The position numbers and the translations under genes are program-made. From positions 1-36,359 of the forward strand of contig CAADHA010000034.1 in assembly GCA_900696685.1 (NCBI GenBank): a stretch of DNA of 36,359 nt, read 5' to 3'. Under the pieces are notes generated by a model. It saw only the letters and a list, made by a program, of their open reading frames with translations. It was not told the DNA's origin and did not search any database. Shown in pieces: positions 24,733 to 32,950 of this stretch; positions within the stretch are counted from its first letter, which is position 1, and the number at the start of each line of letters is the position of its first letter. This stretch comes from an uncultured Planctomycetota bacterium (lineage in GTDB: Bacteria > Planctomycetota > Phycisphaerae > Phycisphaerales > UBA5793).

Positions 24733-25020
24733 GTGGCCGCCGTTCAGATCCAGCGCGAGGAGGAGATCGAGTCAGGCTGGCGCTTCACCGTCGAAGTGGC
24801 CGGCGGCGCTGAGGCCCCCGCCCGCCTGACATTCACCCTCTCCTGGGCGGATTATGACCACTGGTCGCGCGGCATGGAGCGGCCGAGCGAAGTTGCGCGC
24901 CAGGTCCTGGAGTTCCTTCTCACACGCCGGTTGCCGCACGACCTGCCCGAGCGATTCGACGCCTCGACGGTCCGCCGCTGGCTTCCGGAGATCGAGCGGG
25001 TCTTCGGACGCACCTGTTGA
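24733..25020 (+). CDS. 95-residue protein of unknown function
   Basis: I do not recognise this small soluble protein. The GTG at 24733 is chosen because GGGGAG (24719-24724) lies eight bases upstream; the same frame is open further back but runs antisense into the permease gene. The protein begins VAAVQIQREEEIESGWRFTV and has a compact acidic and aromatic body with LSWADYDHWSRG and PSEVARQVLEFLLTRRLPHDLP. It ends in VRRWLPEIERVFGRTC. A TATACT hexamer at 24710-24715 could be a -10 element, but no -35 is at the right distance. The gene is divergent from the MacB-type permease gene, with 45 bases between the starts. Confidence 0.6.
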   Translation: MAAVQIQREEEIESGWRFTVEVAGGAEAPARLTFTLSWADYDHWSRGMERPSEVARQVLEFLLTRRLPHDLPERFDASTVRRWLPEIERVFGRTC

Positions 25021-25213
25021 CTTCTGCGCGGATTCAGACGTGTGTGGTCATAGGGGAAGTTTTGCGTGATCGAAGGCGGAGGCGAACAGGTGGGGCGAGC
25101 AGCGCTGGCGGATGAGCCAGCGGCGGACGCGGCCGCGCAATTCGACCGGCGTCATCGTGGCCGTTCGGACCGGCCATCCCTCGGTTCGCGCGAAGATTCG
25201 CTCATCGCGGTCG

Positions 25214-25828
25214 TCAGTCGCCGTGTTTCTCCCGCAGGCGCGGGCTGAGGCGGAGAAGGAGTTGGATGCGTTCAAACTCATCAAGCCAGTCCTGCATGGT
25301 GGCGAGGAGTTCGTCGGTGGGAATGGGGGCGCCGGGGATGGGGCAGGCGGGGCCGAGTTGAGAGTCCGCCATGGCGCGGTAGCGCGTGAGCGTGCGGTCG
25401 CCGTAGAGACCGCAGAACTCGTTGTCTTCGGAGAGAAAGATGACGGTGGGAACGCGCAGCCCCTGGTTGATCTGAACCCGTGAGGCAAGGTCCTTGGGCT
25501 CATCGCGGTCGAGCCAGACGAGGTGGATGCGGTTGTTTGCTTCAGCGATTCGCTGAAGGAGGGGGCCTTGCTGGACGCAGTCTCCGCACCAGATTCCGGA
25601 GATGCAGATGACTTTCATTTCGCGTTTGAAGTCGGCGATGAGTTTCTGCTGTGAGCCGGAGAGGGCGACCTGGTTGTAGACCGCGTTCCAGGCTTCGCGC
25701 TGGGCTGGTTTGCCTGTCGCAAGGTATTCACGCCATGCGAGGCCGGCGGCGAACTTCGCGGAAAGAAATTCGCGGTCCAGCAGTGGCGGAAGGACGGCAG
25801 GGACGAGGATTGGGGCAGTAGCGGGCAT
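25214..25828 (-). CDS. thioredoxin-like protein
   Basis: The 204-residue protein contains a thioredoxin fold with the redox motif WCGDC (Cys81 and Cys84) after MKVICISGI. The cis-proline segment is RVPTVIFLSEDNEF. About 60 residues precede the fold (FLSAKFAAGLAWREYLATGKP), and a charged helical tail with WLDEFERIQLLLRLSPRLREKHGD follows it. There is no signal peptide, so it should act in the cytosol. CGDC differs from the CGPC of housekeeping thioredoxin. This branch is often annotated only as thioredoxin family. I chose the ATG at 25828 because GGGAG lies five bases upstream; an ATG at 25840 has no ribosome site. Confidence 0.82.
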   Translation of the reverse strand: MPATAPILVPAVLPPLLDREFLSAKFAAGLAWREYLATGKPAQREAWNAVYNQVALSGSQQKLIADFKREMKVICISGIWCGDCVQQGPLLQRIAEANNRIHLVWLDRDEPKDLASRVQINQGLRVPTVIFLSEDNEFCGLYGDRTLTRYRAMADSQLGPACPIPGAPIPTDELLATMQDWLDEFERIQLLLRLSPRLREKHGD

Positions 25829-26224
25829 CGGAACTCCCATGGTGGTCGGGTCGCGCGGGCGGTGAGGTCGGCCATTCGGGGCCGCGCCGTGCGGGTGGAC
25901 GCAATTTGGATTGAGAGAATGGTATGCGAATACAAGTCGAACGAGAGTGAGAGTGCGGCAGGATTGGGGTGTATTGCTGAGTCGTGGCCTGCCGGCGGAA
26001 CAATGGCGCTTCACGACGATGCCGGCGAGCGGGCGGGGCGGGGAACCAGCAGGGTCGAAGCGGGCCGGGCCGGCTTGCGGCCGGCAGGGGATCGGGGAGT
26101 GACCGTATCCGGGCTGCAGGAGGCGCCGCATATCATTTGGCGATGTCGGTCGTTGAGTCGACTGGCGGTTGCGGGCGGCGGTCGGCCCGCAGCGCCTCGA
26201 ATGCGGCTGATGCGAGGTGACGCC
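25829..26224. other. 396-base divergent intergenic region before nadA
   Basis: The region lies between the thioredoxin-like gene and nadA, which diverge, so both promoters should be here. I could not identify either confidently. I saw no riboswitch-like fold or repeat by eye. Confidence 0.45.
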
Positions 26225-27489
26225 ATGCTCTGGCAGCCGGCCTTGCCATTGAAGTACGTGCAGATGTCCGACGAGGAACTCGCCGGGGCGATTCGCGCGC
26301 GGCGGGCGGAACTCGGCGAGCGACTGGTGATCCTCGGCCATCACTACCAGCAGGATGATGTCATCCAGCACGCGGACTTCACGGGCGACTCGTTCAAACT
26401 GTCGCAACTGGCGTCGATGAAGGTGCGGGAGGTGGGTGCGAAGTACGTTGTCTTCTGCGGCGTTCACTTCATGGCGGAGAGCGCCGACATTCTCACGCCT
26501 GATGACGTGGCGGTGATCCTGCCGGATCTCTCCGCCGGATGTTCGATGGCGGATATGGCGGATTATGAGCAGATGGTGCAGGCGTGGGAGGAGATTCACG
26601 AGGCGCTGGAGGAGACAAAGGGCCCGGCGACGCGCGTGATCCCGATCACCTACATGAACAGCAGCGCTGCCATCAAGGCATTCGTGGGCAGGCACGGAGG
26701 CGCGGTGTGCACGAGTTCCAACGCGGCACGGGTCTTCGAGTGGGCGCTGGCGGGGGGGAGAATCTGCTGCGCAAGGGCGAGGATGTCAAGATTCTCTTCC
26801 TTCCCGACCAGCACCTCGGACGGAACACGGCGAAAGCGGCGGGTTTTGTGACGGAGGTCGATGCAGCCAGGACTGGAAAGAGGGCGCAGACGGCCCTGTG
26901 GGATCCGAGACAGGAATCCGGGGGCCAGACGGCCGATCAGATTCGGCAGGCGAAGATTCTGCTCTGGAAGGGCCATTGCAGCGTCCACATGCTGTATCGC
27001 CCGGAGCACGTGGCGGAGATGCGCCGCAAACACAAGGATGTAACTGTGCTGGTGCATCCCGAAGTTCGCCAGGAGGTGGTCGATCTGGCTGATCTGTCCG
27101 GCTCGACCGAGTACATCATCAAGACGATCGAGGCGGCGCCGAAGGGAAGCCGATGGGCGGTGGCGACAGAGACGCACCTCGTCAACCGCATCGCCAATGA
27201 GGCGAAGAGGCGCGGCGTCCACGTCGAGATGCTCAGCGGCTGCCAGTGCCTGTGCACGACGATGTATCGAATCGATCAGCCGCACTTGCTCTGGGCGCTG
27301 GACAACCTCGCCGAAGGCAGGGTCGTCAACCAGATCAAGGTCCATCCTGACGCGCGCAAGTGGGCGCTGGTGGCCCTCAACCGGATGCTGGAACTGCTGG
27401 GCAAGGGTTCAGTGAAGTCCTCGTTGGCCGCGCGGTCGCGACCGCGAGGAAAGCGCAGCACGACGGAGGCTTCAGCATTGTCGGATTGA
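26225..27489 (+). CDS. nadA: quinolinate synthase, frameshifted as sequenced
   Basis: NadA condenses iminoaspartate and dihydroxyacetone phosphate to quinolinate using a 4Fe-4S cluster, in NAD synthesis. The first frame runs from the ATG at 26225: ERLVILGHHYQQDDVIQHAD, then YVVFCGVHFMAESADILT, then YMNSSAAIKAFVGRHGG, then CTSSNAARVFEWALAGG. Homology then continues in the next frame: ENLLRKGEDVKILFLPDQHLGRNTA, then LLWKGHCSVH, VLVHPE, GSTEYIIKTI, CLCTTMYRIDQPHLLWALDNL, to the stop at 27489. The switch falls at a run of seven G at 26752-26758. One extra G would restore a continuous protein of about 421 residues. Cysteines for the cluster are in both parts. A real frameshift or a sequencing error cannot be separated here; with the break, the product would be inactive. 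GAGGTG precedes the start. Confidence 0.9.
26752..26758 (+). other. G7 homopolymer at the nadA frameshift
   Basis: This run of seven G is where the two halves of the nadA reading frame meet. Adding one G, or removing two, joins them in frame. G8 to G7 slippage, in the cell or in sequencing, is the simplest cause. Confidence 0.8.
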
Positions 27490-27507
27490 GAACGTCGCCG
27501 GCTGCGC

Positions 27508-28413
27508 ATGCCCGAATTGCCCGACATACTGGTGTATCTCGATGCGCTGCGGCATCATGCGGTCGGGCGGCGGCTCGACGGCATCTTCGTTCGCGGCCCA
27601 TCACTCTTACGATCGGTCGAACCGCCGCTCGATGCGTTTAGTGGACGTGCGTTGACCGGCGCCACGCGTCTGGGCAAGCGCATCGTTCTCCAGTTTGACT
27701 CCGGGGCGGCGCTGGTGATTCACCTGATGATCGCGGGCCGGCTGCAGTGGCGCGATGATCGGGCACGGCCGGCGGGACTCAACGATCTCGCAGCCTTTCG
27801 CTTCGAGAATGGCACGCTTCTGCTCACCGAGGCGGGGACGAAGCACCGCGCAACACTCACCGCCGTAGCCGGCGCCGAGGAACTGCAACGCATCAGCCGC
27901 GGCGGCATCGATCTGCTTACCTGCACGTGCGAGGAACTGATCGAAAGGCTGCGAAGTGAGAACCGCACGCTCAAGCGGGCCTTGACCGATCCGCGCCTCG
28001 TCGACGGCGTCGGCAATGCGTACTCCGATGAGATTCTTCATGCGGCCCAACTCTCTCCATTCCTGCGCACCGGCGACATGAGCGAGAAGCAGATCGCGGC
28101 GCTGCACGACGCGGCCGGGACCGTCCTCAGTGAATGGTCGCAGCGCCTGCGCGAAGAGTTTGACGGCGGGCGGAAGTTTCCCGGTCGCGGACAGATCACC
28201 GCGTTCCGTGACGGGTTCGCCGTGCATGGTCGTTTCGGCAAGCCCTGTCCGCGCTGCAAGGCGCCCGTGCAGCGCATCATCTATGCCGAGAACGAGATGA
28301 ACTACTGCGCCAAGTGTCAGACCGGTGGACGGGTGCTGGCGGATCGATCCCTTTCCCGCCTGCTGCGCGACGACTGGCCGAAGACGATTGAGGACCTGGA
28401 AGAGCGCCGGTGA
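27508..28413 (+). CDS. Fpg/MutM-family DNA glycosylase (variant clade)
   Basis: The 301-residue protein has the Fpg/Nei plan. The N-terminus is MPELPDI with the Pro2 nucleophile and Glu3. Lys57 lies in RLGKRIVLQF, and HLMIAGRL follows near residues 72-79. Asn170 lies in GVGNAYSDEIL of the helix-two-turn-helix. A C-terminal zinc finger has Cys247, 250, 267 and 270 with 16 residues between the pairs. It should excise oxidised bases and cleave the strand. It differs from E. coli MutM: Asp replaces Glu at position 6, and TEAGTKHRATL stands where the RRFG loop would be. It therefore belongs to a separate branch whose lesion preference may differ. It starts 18 bases after the nadA stop, so co-transcription is likely. 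Confidence 0.85.
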   Translation: MPELPDILVYLDALRHHAVGRRLDGIFVRGPSLLRSVEPPLDAFSGRALTGATRLGKRIVLQFDSGAALVIHLMIAGRLQWRDDRARPAGLNDLAAFRFENGTLLLTEAGTKHRATLTAVAGAEELQRISRGGIDLLTCTCEELIERLRSENRTLKRALTDPRLVDGVGNAYSDEILHAAQLSPFLRTGDMSEKQIAALHDAAGTVLSEWSQRLREEFDGGRKFPGRGQITAFRDGFAVHGRFGKPCPRCKAPVQRIIYAENEMNYCAKCQTGGRVLADRSLSRLLRDDWPKTIEDLEERR

Positions 28414-28425
28414 CCTGGATGACGC

Positions 28426-29184
28426 ATGTGCGGCCGTCACTGGGATCGATGGTGGAGGCCGCGCCGTGCCGATGATGCGGTGGTGGACGTCGAGGGCTTT
28501 CAGTCCGGTTCGTTCGTGCACGCATTGGCCGTGGCAGTATGCGTGGCGGCTGCAGCGACCGCATGCGCGTTGGGGCGGCGCTGGCGCGACTCGCGGCCGG
28601 GTGCGGAACAGCGGCTGCGCCTCGGCTGGGCGGCGTTCACCTTGCTCACGCAGGCGTTCATCATCGTGTGGTGGCTGCTTCCTGCAAACTTCAGTTGGCG
28701 AGCGAGCCTTCCGCTGCATATCTGCGACGTTGTGGCGGTGTTGGCGGCGGCGGCGCTCGTGGTGGAGAGGCGCTGGCTGCGGGCCGTGGTGTACTTCTGG
28801 GGAATCGGCCTGAGCCTCATCGCGTTCATCATGCCCGTGCTGACGGAAGGACCGGCGCACGTGCACTTCTATCTCTTCTGGCTCACGCACCTGGAGATTG
28901 TGGGGTCGGCGCTGTATCTCGTGATGGTGACGCGGCTTCGGCCTCAGTGGGGCGACTGGCGGATCGCCGTCGGTCTGCTGGCGGGCTATTACGCGCTCGT
29001 CGTTCCGGTGAACGTGATGCTGGGGACGTACTACGGCTACATAGGCCCCGGTGCGTCGAAGGCGGACGTGCTCGGCCCGTGGCCGCTGCGCGCGGTGGTG
29101 ATGCTCATGCTGGAAGTGGTCGGCCTGACGCTGCTCCTCGTGCCGTGGCTGTTCGTGAGGCGTCAGGCGGAATCACGCCATTGA
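28426..29184 (+). CDS. TIGR02206/YwaF-family membrane protein
   Basis: The protein has about six or seven membrane segments and the family motif LPLHICDVVAVLAA, followed by VVYFWGIGLSLIAFIMP. HFYLFWLTHLEIVGSALYLV, VNVMLGTYYGYI and LGPWPLRAVVMLMLEVVGL are also typical. Function in this family is unknown. The first 18 codons from the ATG at 28426 (GRHWDRWWRPRRAD) look unlike a membrane protein. A GTG at 28480 or 28483 may be the true start, giving about 234 residues; no start has a clear ribosome site. It lies 12 bases after the glycosylase gene and converges on the next gene with a 22-base overlap of the 3' ends. Confidence 0.8.
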   Translation: MCGRHWDRWWRPRRADDAVVDVEGFQSGSFVHALAVAVCVAAAATACALGRRWRDSRPGAEQRLRLGWAAFTLLTQAFIIVWWLLPANFSWRASLPLHICDVVAVLAAAALVVERRWLRAVVYFWGIGLSLIAFIMPVLTEGPAHVHFYLFWLTHLEIVGSALYLVMVTRLRPQWGDWRIAVGLLAGYYALVVPVNVMLGTYYGYIGPGASKADVLGPWPLRAVVMLMLEVVGLTLLLVPWLFVRRQAESRH

Positions 29185-29636
29185 TCGACGAGGGCGGGAT
29201 GGCGCTCAAGTTCGGCGACGGAGAGGCCGCCGAGATCTGCAGCATGCTCGGTGATTCGGGCGGCAAGCGGGTGGGCCGCCAAGGCGCGGCGGAGGGCGCC
29301 GAGGAACTCAGGCGGCGCGATGAGGCGGAGTGTCCCGTCGGTCGGACGGCGCCGCATTTCGATCGCGAGCCACTGGACGACCTCAGCGGCGAACTGGTTG
29401 CGCAGCACGTCGTGCATGCGATCGGCGCTCTCGTAGGAGATACCCGGCACGCCAGTGCCGGTGGGTCGACCGCCTCGGTCGTGCGGCAGGAGGGAGTTCT
29501 CGCGCGACGCCACTTCCTCGAGATGCAGAGGATGCGTGCCTCCGGTAATATTGGCGGCGAAGAGTCGAACGCGGCGCTGATCGGCGACGGCGATGCACCG
29601 GACGGGTGTAATGGGCTTTGGCGGAGGGATGACCAT
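29163..29636 (-). CDS. host-attachment-like protein (PF10116 type)
   Basis: The 157-residue protein resembles the family first named for attachment of bacteria to host cells. Early strand PVRCIAVADQRRVRLFAANITGG is followed by a charged middle region, then FAAEVVQWLAIEMRRR and LRLIAPPEFLGALRRALAAHP. The end is ARITEHAADLGGLSVAELERHPALV. The late part (LIAPPxFLGxLR and D-L-x-x-L-x-x-x-E-L) is the strongest match. The family is related to archaeal release-factor-like (baeRF) domains, so an RNA or ribosome role is also possible. I chose the ATG at 29636, which fits the start of the domain; the open frame extends to 29723 without support. Confidence 0.65.
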   Translation of the reverse strand: MVIPPPKPITPVRCIAVADQRRVRLFAANITGGTHPLHLEEVASRENSLLPHDRGGRPTGTGVPGISYESADRMHDVLRNQFAAEVVQWLAIEMRRRPTDGTLRLIAPPEFLGALRRALAAHPLAARITEHAADLGGLSVAELERHPALVDQWRDSA

Positions 29637-29749
29637 GGCAATGCTCCGAGGCTCGAGTGCGAGAAGACGCCCTTTCGCACCCCGCTGATCGAGTATACGT
29701 GAGACCTCAATTCGGTCGATCAAGCATTCGACCCTGATCGAGCGTGATT

Positions 29750-29788
29750 AAAAAACGCAGCCGGACCGTCGCGCCTGCGACGGTCCGG
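29750..29788 (-). terminator. rho-independent terminator of the VOC gene
   Basis: A perfect 12-bp GC-rich stem (arms 29761-29772 and 29777-29788) with a 4-base loop is followed, on the minus strand, by five bases and then a run of six T (29755-29750). It lies 33 bases after the VOC gene stop at 29822. Confidence 0.85.
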
Positions 29789-29821
29789 CGGGGTTGTGAA
29801 GACGAGTCGGCCGGCGGCAAC

Positions 29822-30304
29822 TCAGTTGCCGGCGCCGGCGAATGCGGCTTCCGCGGCCTGCGCCATCTCGTCGGGGGTCATGTCCTTGATGTGCGTGGCA
29901 AAGGCCCACGAGTGGCCGAACGGGTCGGTGACGATGCCATAGCGGTCGCCCCAGAACATGTCGGCCGCGGGCATGGTCACCTTGGCGCCGGCCTTGACGG
30001 CGCGATCAATCGCCGCGTCGCAGTTCTTGACGTACTGGTGAAGCGTCACAGGCGTGGCGCCCAGCGCCTGGGGATTGCGCGCCTTGCCGCCGCAGTACTC
30101 GGGGAAGTCGTCGGCGAGGAAGATCATCGCCGAGCCGATGCGGATCTCCGCGTGCATCACGCGCCCGTCGGGCGAGGGCATGCGGCAGATCTCCTCGGCG
30201 CCGAAAGCCTTCTTGTAGAAGTCGAGGGCCTTGTCGCAACCCTTGACAACGAGATGGGGGATGAGGCCGGCGCAGCCTTCGGGGATGGGATTGACCTGGC
30301 TCAT
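29822..30304 (-). CDS. VOC-family protein (glyoxalase/PhnB-like)
   Basis: The 160-residue protein is a vicinal-oxygen-chelate fold protein of the PhnB-like branch. It starts with IPHLVVKGCDKALDFYKKAFGAEE, continues with GRVMHAEIRIGSAMIFLADDFPEY, then TLHQYVKNCDAAIDRAVKAGAK. It ends with MFWGDRYGIVTDPFGHSWAFATH. The final segment is diagnostic for the family. Members of this branch include metal-poor or regulatory proteins, and the substrate is unknown. The ATG at 30304 is preceded by AAGGAG seven bases upstream, which is a good site. A longer frame to 30511 is not family-like. The gene ends 33 bases before a strong intrinsic terminator and looks like a single-gene unit. Confidence 0.88.
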   Translation of the reverse strand: MSQVNPIPEGCAGLIPHLVVKGCDKALDFYKKAFGAEEICRMPSPDGRVMHAEIRIGSAMIFLADDFPEYCGGKARNPQALGATPVTLHQYVKNCDAAIDRAVKAGAKVTMPAADMFWGDRYGIVTDPFGHSWAFATHIKDMTPDEMAQAAEAAFAGAGN

Positions 30305-30488
30305 TCTCTGGCTCCTTGTGTGGAGAGTGGGGGACTGTGCATCGCGCTGCGACCGAGCCACAACAGCCGGGCCGCGCACACCGATGCCGGCCCGATGGTA
30401 CGGGAAGCGCGGAAAGTCGGCAAGGCAAAGCGGCTCGTTTTTCCGAAAATTACAGAAGTGTGAACCGGAAGGCGACGACGCAGGTGGA

Positions 30489-30752
30489 TCAGCCGGCCTT
30501 CTTGCGGCCACGGGATCGACCGTTTCCTTCCGTCACCGTGATCGACGCAATATGGATAAGGGAGATGACTTCGGTCGCTTCCTCTTTCGGAAGGCCAAGG
30601 ACAGCGATTCGCTCCATGCCAGGGAAGAGGTGGAGCATTTCGGGATGCCTGACGGCAAAAGTCCGCCCATCCGACATGTTGATCGTGAAGGGCATGAACG
30701 GCTCGGCCTTGAGGCGTCTTCGAAGTTCATTCGCGTGCATGGGCGTGCTCAT
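30489..30752 (-). CDS. small 87-residue protein of a planctomycete type
   Basis: The protein reads MSTPMHANELRRRLKAEPFM, then PFTINMSDGRTFAVRHPEML and HLFPGMERIAVLGLPKEEATEVISLIHIASITVTEG. It ends in a basic GRSRGRKKAG tail. Short proteins with this PFxPFTIxxxDGRxxxVxHPE pattern recur in planctomycete genomes as far as I recall, usually with no assigned function. It begins 31 bases after the acyl-CoA mutase stop on the same strand. No ribosome site is obvious at 30752, and the second ATG at 30740 is possible. The frame is open well upstream, but that part is antisense overlap with the mutase gene. Confidence 0.6.
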   Translation of the reverse strand: MSTPMHANELRRRLKAEPFMPFTINMSDGRTFAVRHPEMLHLFPGMERIAVLGLPKEEATEVISLIHIASITVTEGNGRSRGRKKAG

Positions 30753-30783
30753 GTGCGACTGGGAGATTGTAAGATGCGCCACC

Positions 30784-32442
30784 TTACCACTCCGGCCCGC
30801 CGCTGTAGCGGCCGTAGACGTCCGCCATCGCCTGCACCATTTCGCCGAGGGTGCAGTTCGCCTCCGCGCCCTCCACGAGGCTGGGCATGACGTTCTCATC
30901 GTTGCGGGCGGCTTTGCGGATGCGGTCGAGGGCCGCGCCGACCCCGTTCCTGTCGCGCCGATTCTTGAACTCGTTGAGCCGCCTGATCTGCTCGGTCTCC
31001 ACCTCGTGGCTGATCTGGAGGATCTCGACGTTGCGCTTCTCATTCTCATCGACGTAGGCGTTGACGCCGACGATGAGGCGGTCGCCGCGTTCCATCTCCT
31101 GTCCGAAACGGTACGACGCCTCGGCGATGGCGCGTCGGAAGTACCCGCGCGTGATGCCGCCGATCACGCCGCCCATGTCGTCGATCTCGTGAATGATCTC
31201 GAGCGCGTCGCGCTCCATCCTGTCGGTGAGGGCTTCGACGAAGTAGGATCCGCCGAGTGGGTCCGCCGTGCGCGTCACGCCGGTCTCGTGCGCGAGAATC
31301 TGCTGGGTGCGCAGGGCGATGGTGACGGCCTGCTCGGTGGGCAGGCCGAGCGTCTCATCCATGCTGTCCGTATGCAGGCTCTGGCATCCGCCGAGCACGC
31401 CCGCCATGGCCTGGTAGGCGACGCGGATGATGTTGTTGTAGGGCTGCTGCTCGGTGAGCGAGCAGCCGGCCGTCTGAACGTGCGTGCGCAGGAGCCACGA
31501 GCGCGGGTTCTTCGCCTTGTAGCGGTCCCGCATGACGCGAGCCCAGATTCGGCGGGCGGCGCGGAGCTTGCATATCTCCTCGAAGAACTCGTTGTGGCTG
31601 TTGAAGAAGAAAGACAGCCGCGGCGCAAACTCATCGATGTCAAGGCCGCGACGAATGCACCACTCGACGTACTCCATGCCGTCGCGCAGTGTGAAGGCGA
31701 GTTCCTGCGTCGCCGTCGACCCGGCCTCGCGGATGTGGTAGCCGGATATCGAGACGCTGTTCCAGCGCGGCACGTGCATCGTTTGAAATTCGATTGTGTC
31801 GATGACGAGTTTGGTCGAGGCTTCAGGCGGATAGATGAACTCGTTCTGCGCGTGAAACTCCTTGAGGATGTCGTTCTGGAGTGTGCCGCCGAGGTCGTTC
31901 CAGTCGAAACCCCGCTGACGCGCCATCGCGAGGTACATCGCCCAGATGATCGCCGCCGGCCCGTTGATCGTCTGGCTGACGGTCACGTGGTCGATCGGGA
32001 TGTCGGCGTACAGGCGGTGCATGTCTTCGATGGTGTCGATCGCCACGCCGCAGCGGCCGACTTCGCCCATCGAGAGAGGGTCGTCGCTGTCGCGCCCCAT
32101 CAAGGTCGGAAGGTCGAAGGCCGTGGAGAGACCGGTGTTGGCGTTGGTCCCTCTGGCCTGCTCCAGGAGATATTTGAATCGGCGGTTGGTGTCGTCGGCG
32201 CTCCCGAACCCGGCGAATTGACGCATGGTCCAGAGGCGGTCGCGGTACATGCCGGCATGGATGCCGCGCGTGAAAGGGAACTGGCCGGAGTCGCCGACCG
32301 CCGTGGCGTAGTCGCGCCCGGACGCCGAATCAGGCCCGTACATCCGATCGATGACGTAGCCCGAGAGGCTCAGGGCCTCTGGCTCAACGGCGGGTTCGGA
32401 GGCTTGAGTGACGGGGCTGGATGCCTTGCGATTCGCGCTCAT
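30784..32442 (-). CDS. acyl-CoA mutase large subunit (isobutyryl-CoA-mutase-like)
   Basis: The 552-residue protein is the barrel subunit of a B12-dependent acyl-CoA mutase, which rearranges the carbon skeleton of a CoA thioester. Motifs are the SAFDLPT-like STAFDLPT near 106-113, [10 protein letters not shown] at 187-196 and [11 protein letters not shown] at 231-241 with the active-site His236. Further on come [35 protein letters not shown] and [13 protein letters not shown]. It ends without the C-terminal B12-binding domain of single-chain methylmalonyl-CoA mutase, so a separate small subunit must exist outside this window. In methylmalonyl-CoA mutase the substrate carboxylate is read by Tyr89 and Arg207. 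Aligned by eye, this protein has Phe76 and Gln199, the pair reported for isobutyryl-CoA mutase. The ATG at 32442 is chosen over a TTG at 32478. Confidence 0.88.
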   Translation of the reverse strand: MSANRKASSPVTQASEPAVEPEALSLSGYVIDRMYGPDSASGRDYATAVGDSGQFPFTRGIHAGMYRDRLWTMRQFAGFGSADDTNRRFKYLLEQARGTNANTGLSTAFDLPTLMGRDSDDPLSMGEVGRCGVAIDTIEDMHRLYADIPIDHVTVSQTINGPAAIIWAMYLAMARQRGFDWNDLGGTLQNDILKEFHAQNEFIYPPEASTKLVIDTIEFQTMHVPRWNSVSISGYHIREAGSTATQELAFTLRDGMEYVEWCIRRGLDIDEFAPRLSFFFNSHNEFFEEICKLRAARRIWARVMRDRYKAKNPRSWLLRTHVQTAGCSLTEQQPYNNIIRVAYQAMAGVLGGCQSLHTDSMDETLGLPTEQAVTIALRTQQILAHETGVTRTADPLGGSYFVEALTDRMERDALEIIHEIDDMGGVIGGITRGYFRRAIAEASYRFGQEMERGDRLIVGVNAYVDENEKRNVEILQISHEVETEQIRRLNEFKNRRDRNGVGAALDRIRKAARNDENVMPSLVEGAEANCTLGEMVQAMADVYGRYSGGPEW

Positions 32443-32589
32443 GGTGGACACGCCTCTGTCCTCTCGTGTATCGGCCAACGCATCGAGGCCCCGGGACAGA
32501 TCATTCTAGTCGAATCGGTCCGGCGGCGGGGGCTGAGGGAAACCCCCCAATGATCCGATCCTCACCTTCCGTCTACAATCCTCCGGATC

Positions 32590-32853
32590 ATGAAACTCAT
32601 CGTCTTTCATCAGCTGCTCATCGCGTCGGCCATTGTGTTCATGCTGGGCTACGGCGGATGGGAGATGTACGACTACTGGTTCGCGGCGCCCGGCGCGTCG
32701 CCGACCGGCGATCTCGCCGTGCTTGAGGCATCGGGCGGGCGGGGCGTGTCGGGACTGGCCACGGGGATCGCGATGCTCGGCGGCGCCGCCGTGCTCGGCG
32801 TCTATCTCCATCGCCTGCATCGCCGCTATGCCGGACAGATGTCGGGATTCTGA
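32590..32853 (+). CDS. small membrane protein of unknown function
   Basis: The 87-residue protein has two predicted membrane helices. The first is near residues 5-22 (VFHQLLIASAIVFMLGYGG) and the second near 55-72 (GLATGIAMLGGAAVLGVYL). A loop with MYDYWFAAPGASPTGD lies between them, and it ends in a basic RLHRRYAGQMSGF tail. I do not recognise the family. It lies 97 bases upstream of nuoD on the same strand and may be co-transcribed with it, but it does not match a known complex I subunit. Confidence 0.65.
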   Translation: MKLIVFHQLLIASAIVFMLGYGGWEMYDYWFAAPGASPTGDLAVLEASGGRGVSGLATGIAMLGGAAVLGVYLHRLHRRYAGQMSGF

Positions 32854-32950
32854 AACGGCGCCGGTTGCCGCCAGCCCGCATTGCTTGCCGCCCGTCGCGG
32901 CGCGATCGACCTATGATGTCGGCGCTCCGGACGCGCTGGACGAGCCGACC

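Noticed and set aside
25829..26224. Possible NAD-sensing riboswitch ahead of nadA
   Set aside because: No conserved fold or motif could be found by eye in the leader, so there is nothing to support it.
27607..28890. A 427-codon minus-strand frame over the glycosylase gene
   Set aside because: It is antisense to the Fpg-family gene and the TIGR02206 gene, with no recognisable domain.
30316..32553. A 745-codon open frame on the plus strand across the acyl-CoA mutase gene
   Set aside because: It is the mirror of the conserved minus-strand mutase frame, a common effect of high GC, and has no family character.
32527..32567. GGGGG...CCCCCC pairing between the mutase gene and the small membrane gene, as a terminator
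   Set aside because: The stem is only about five G-C pairs, has a long loop and no T tract on either strand.
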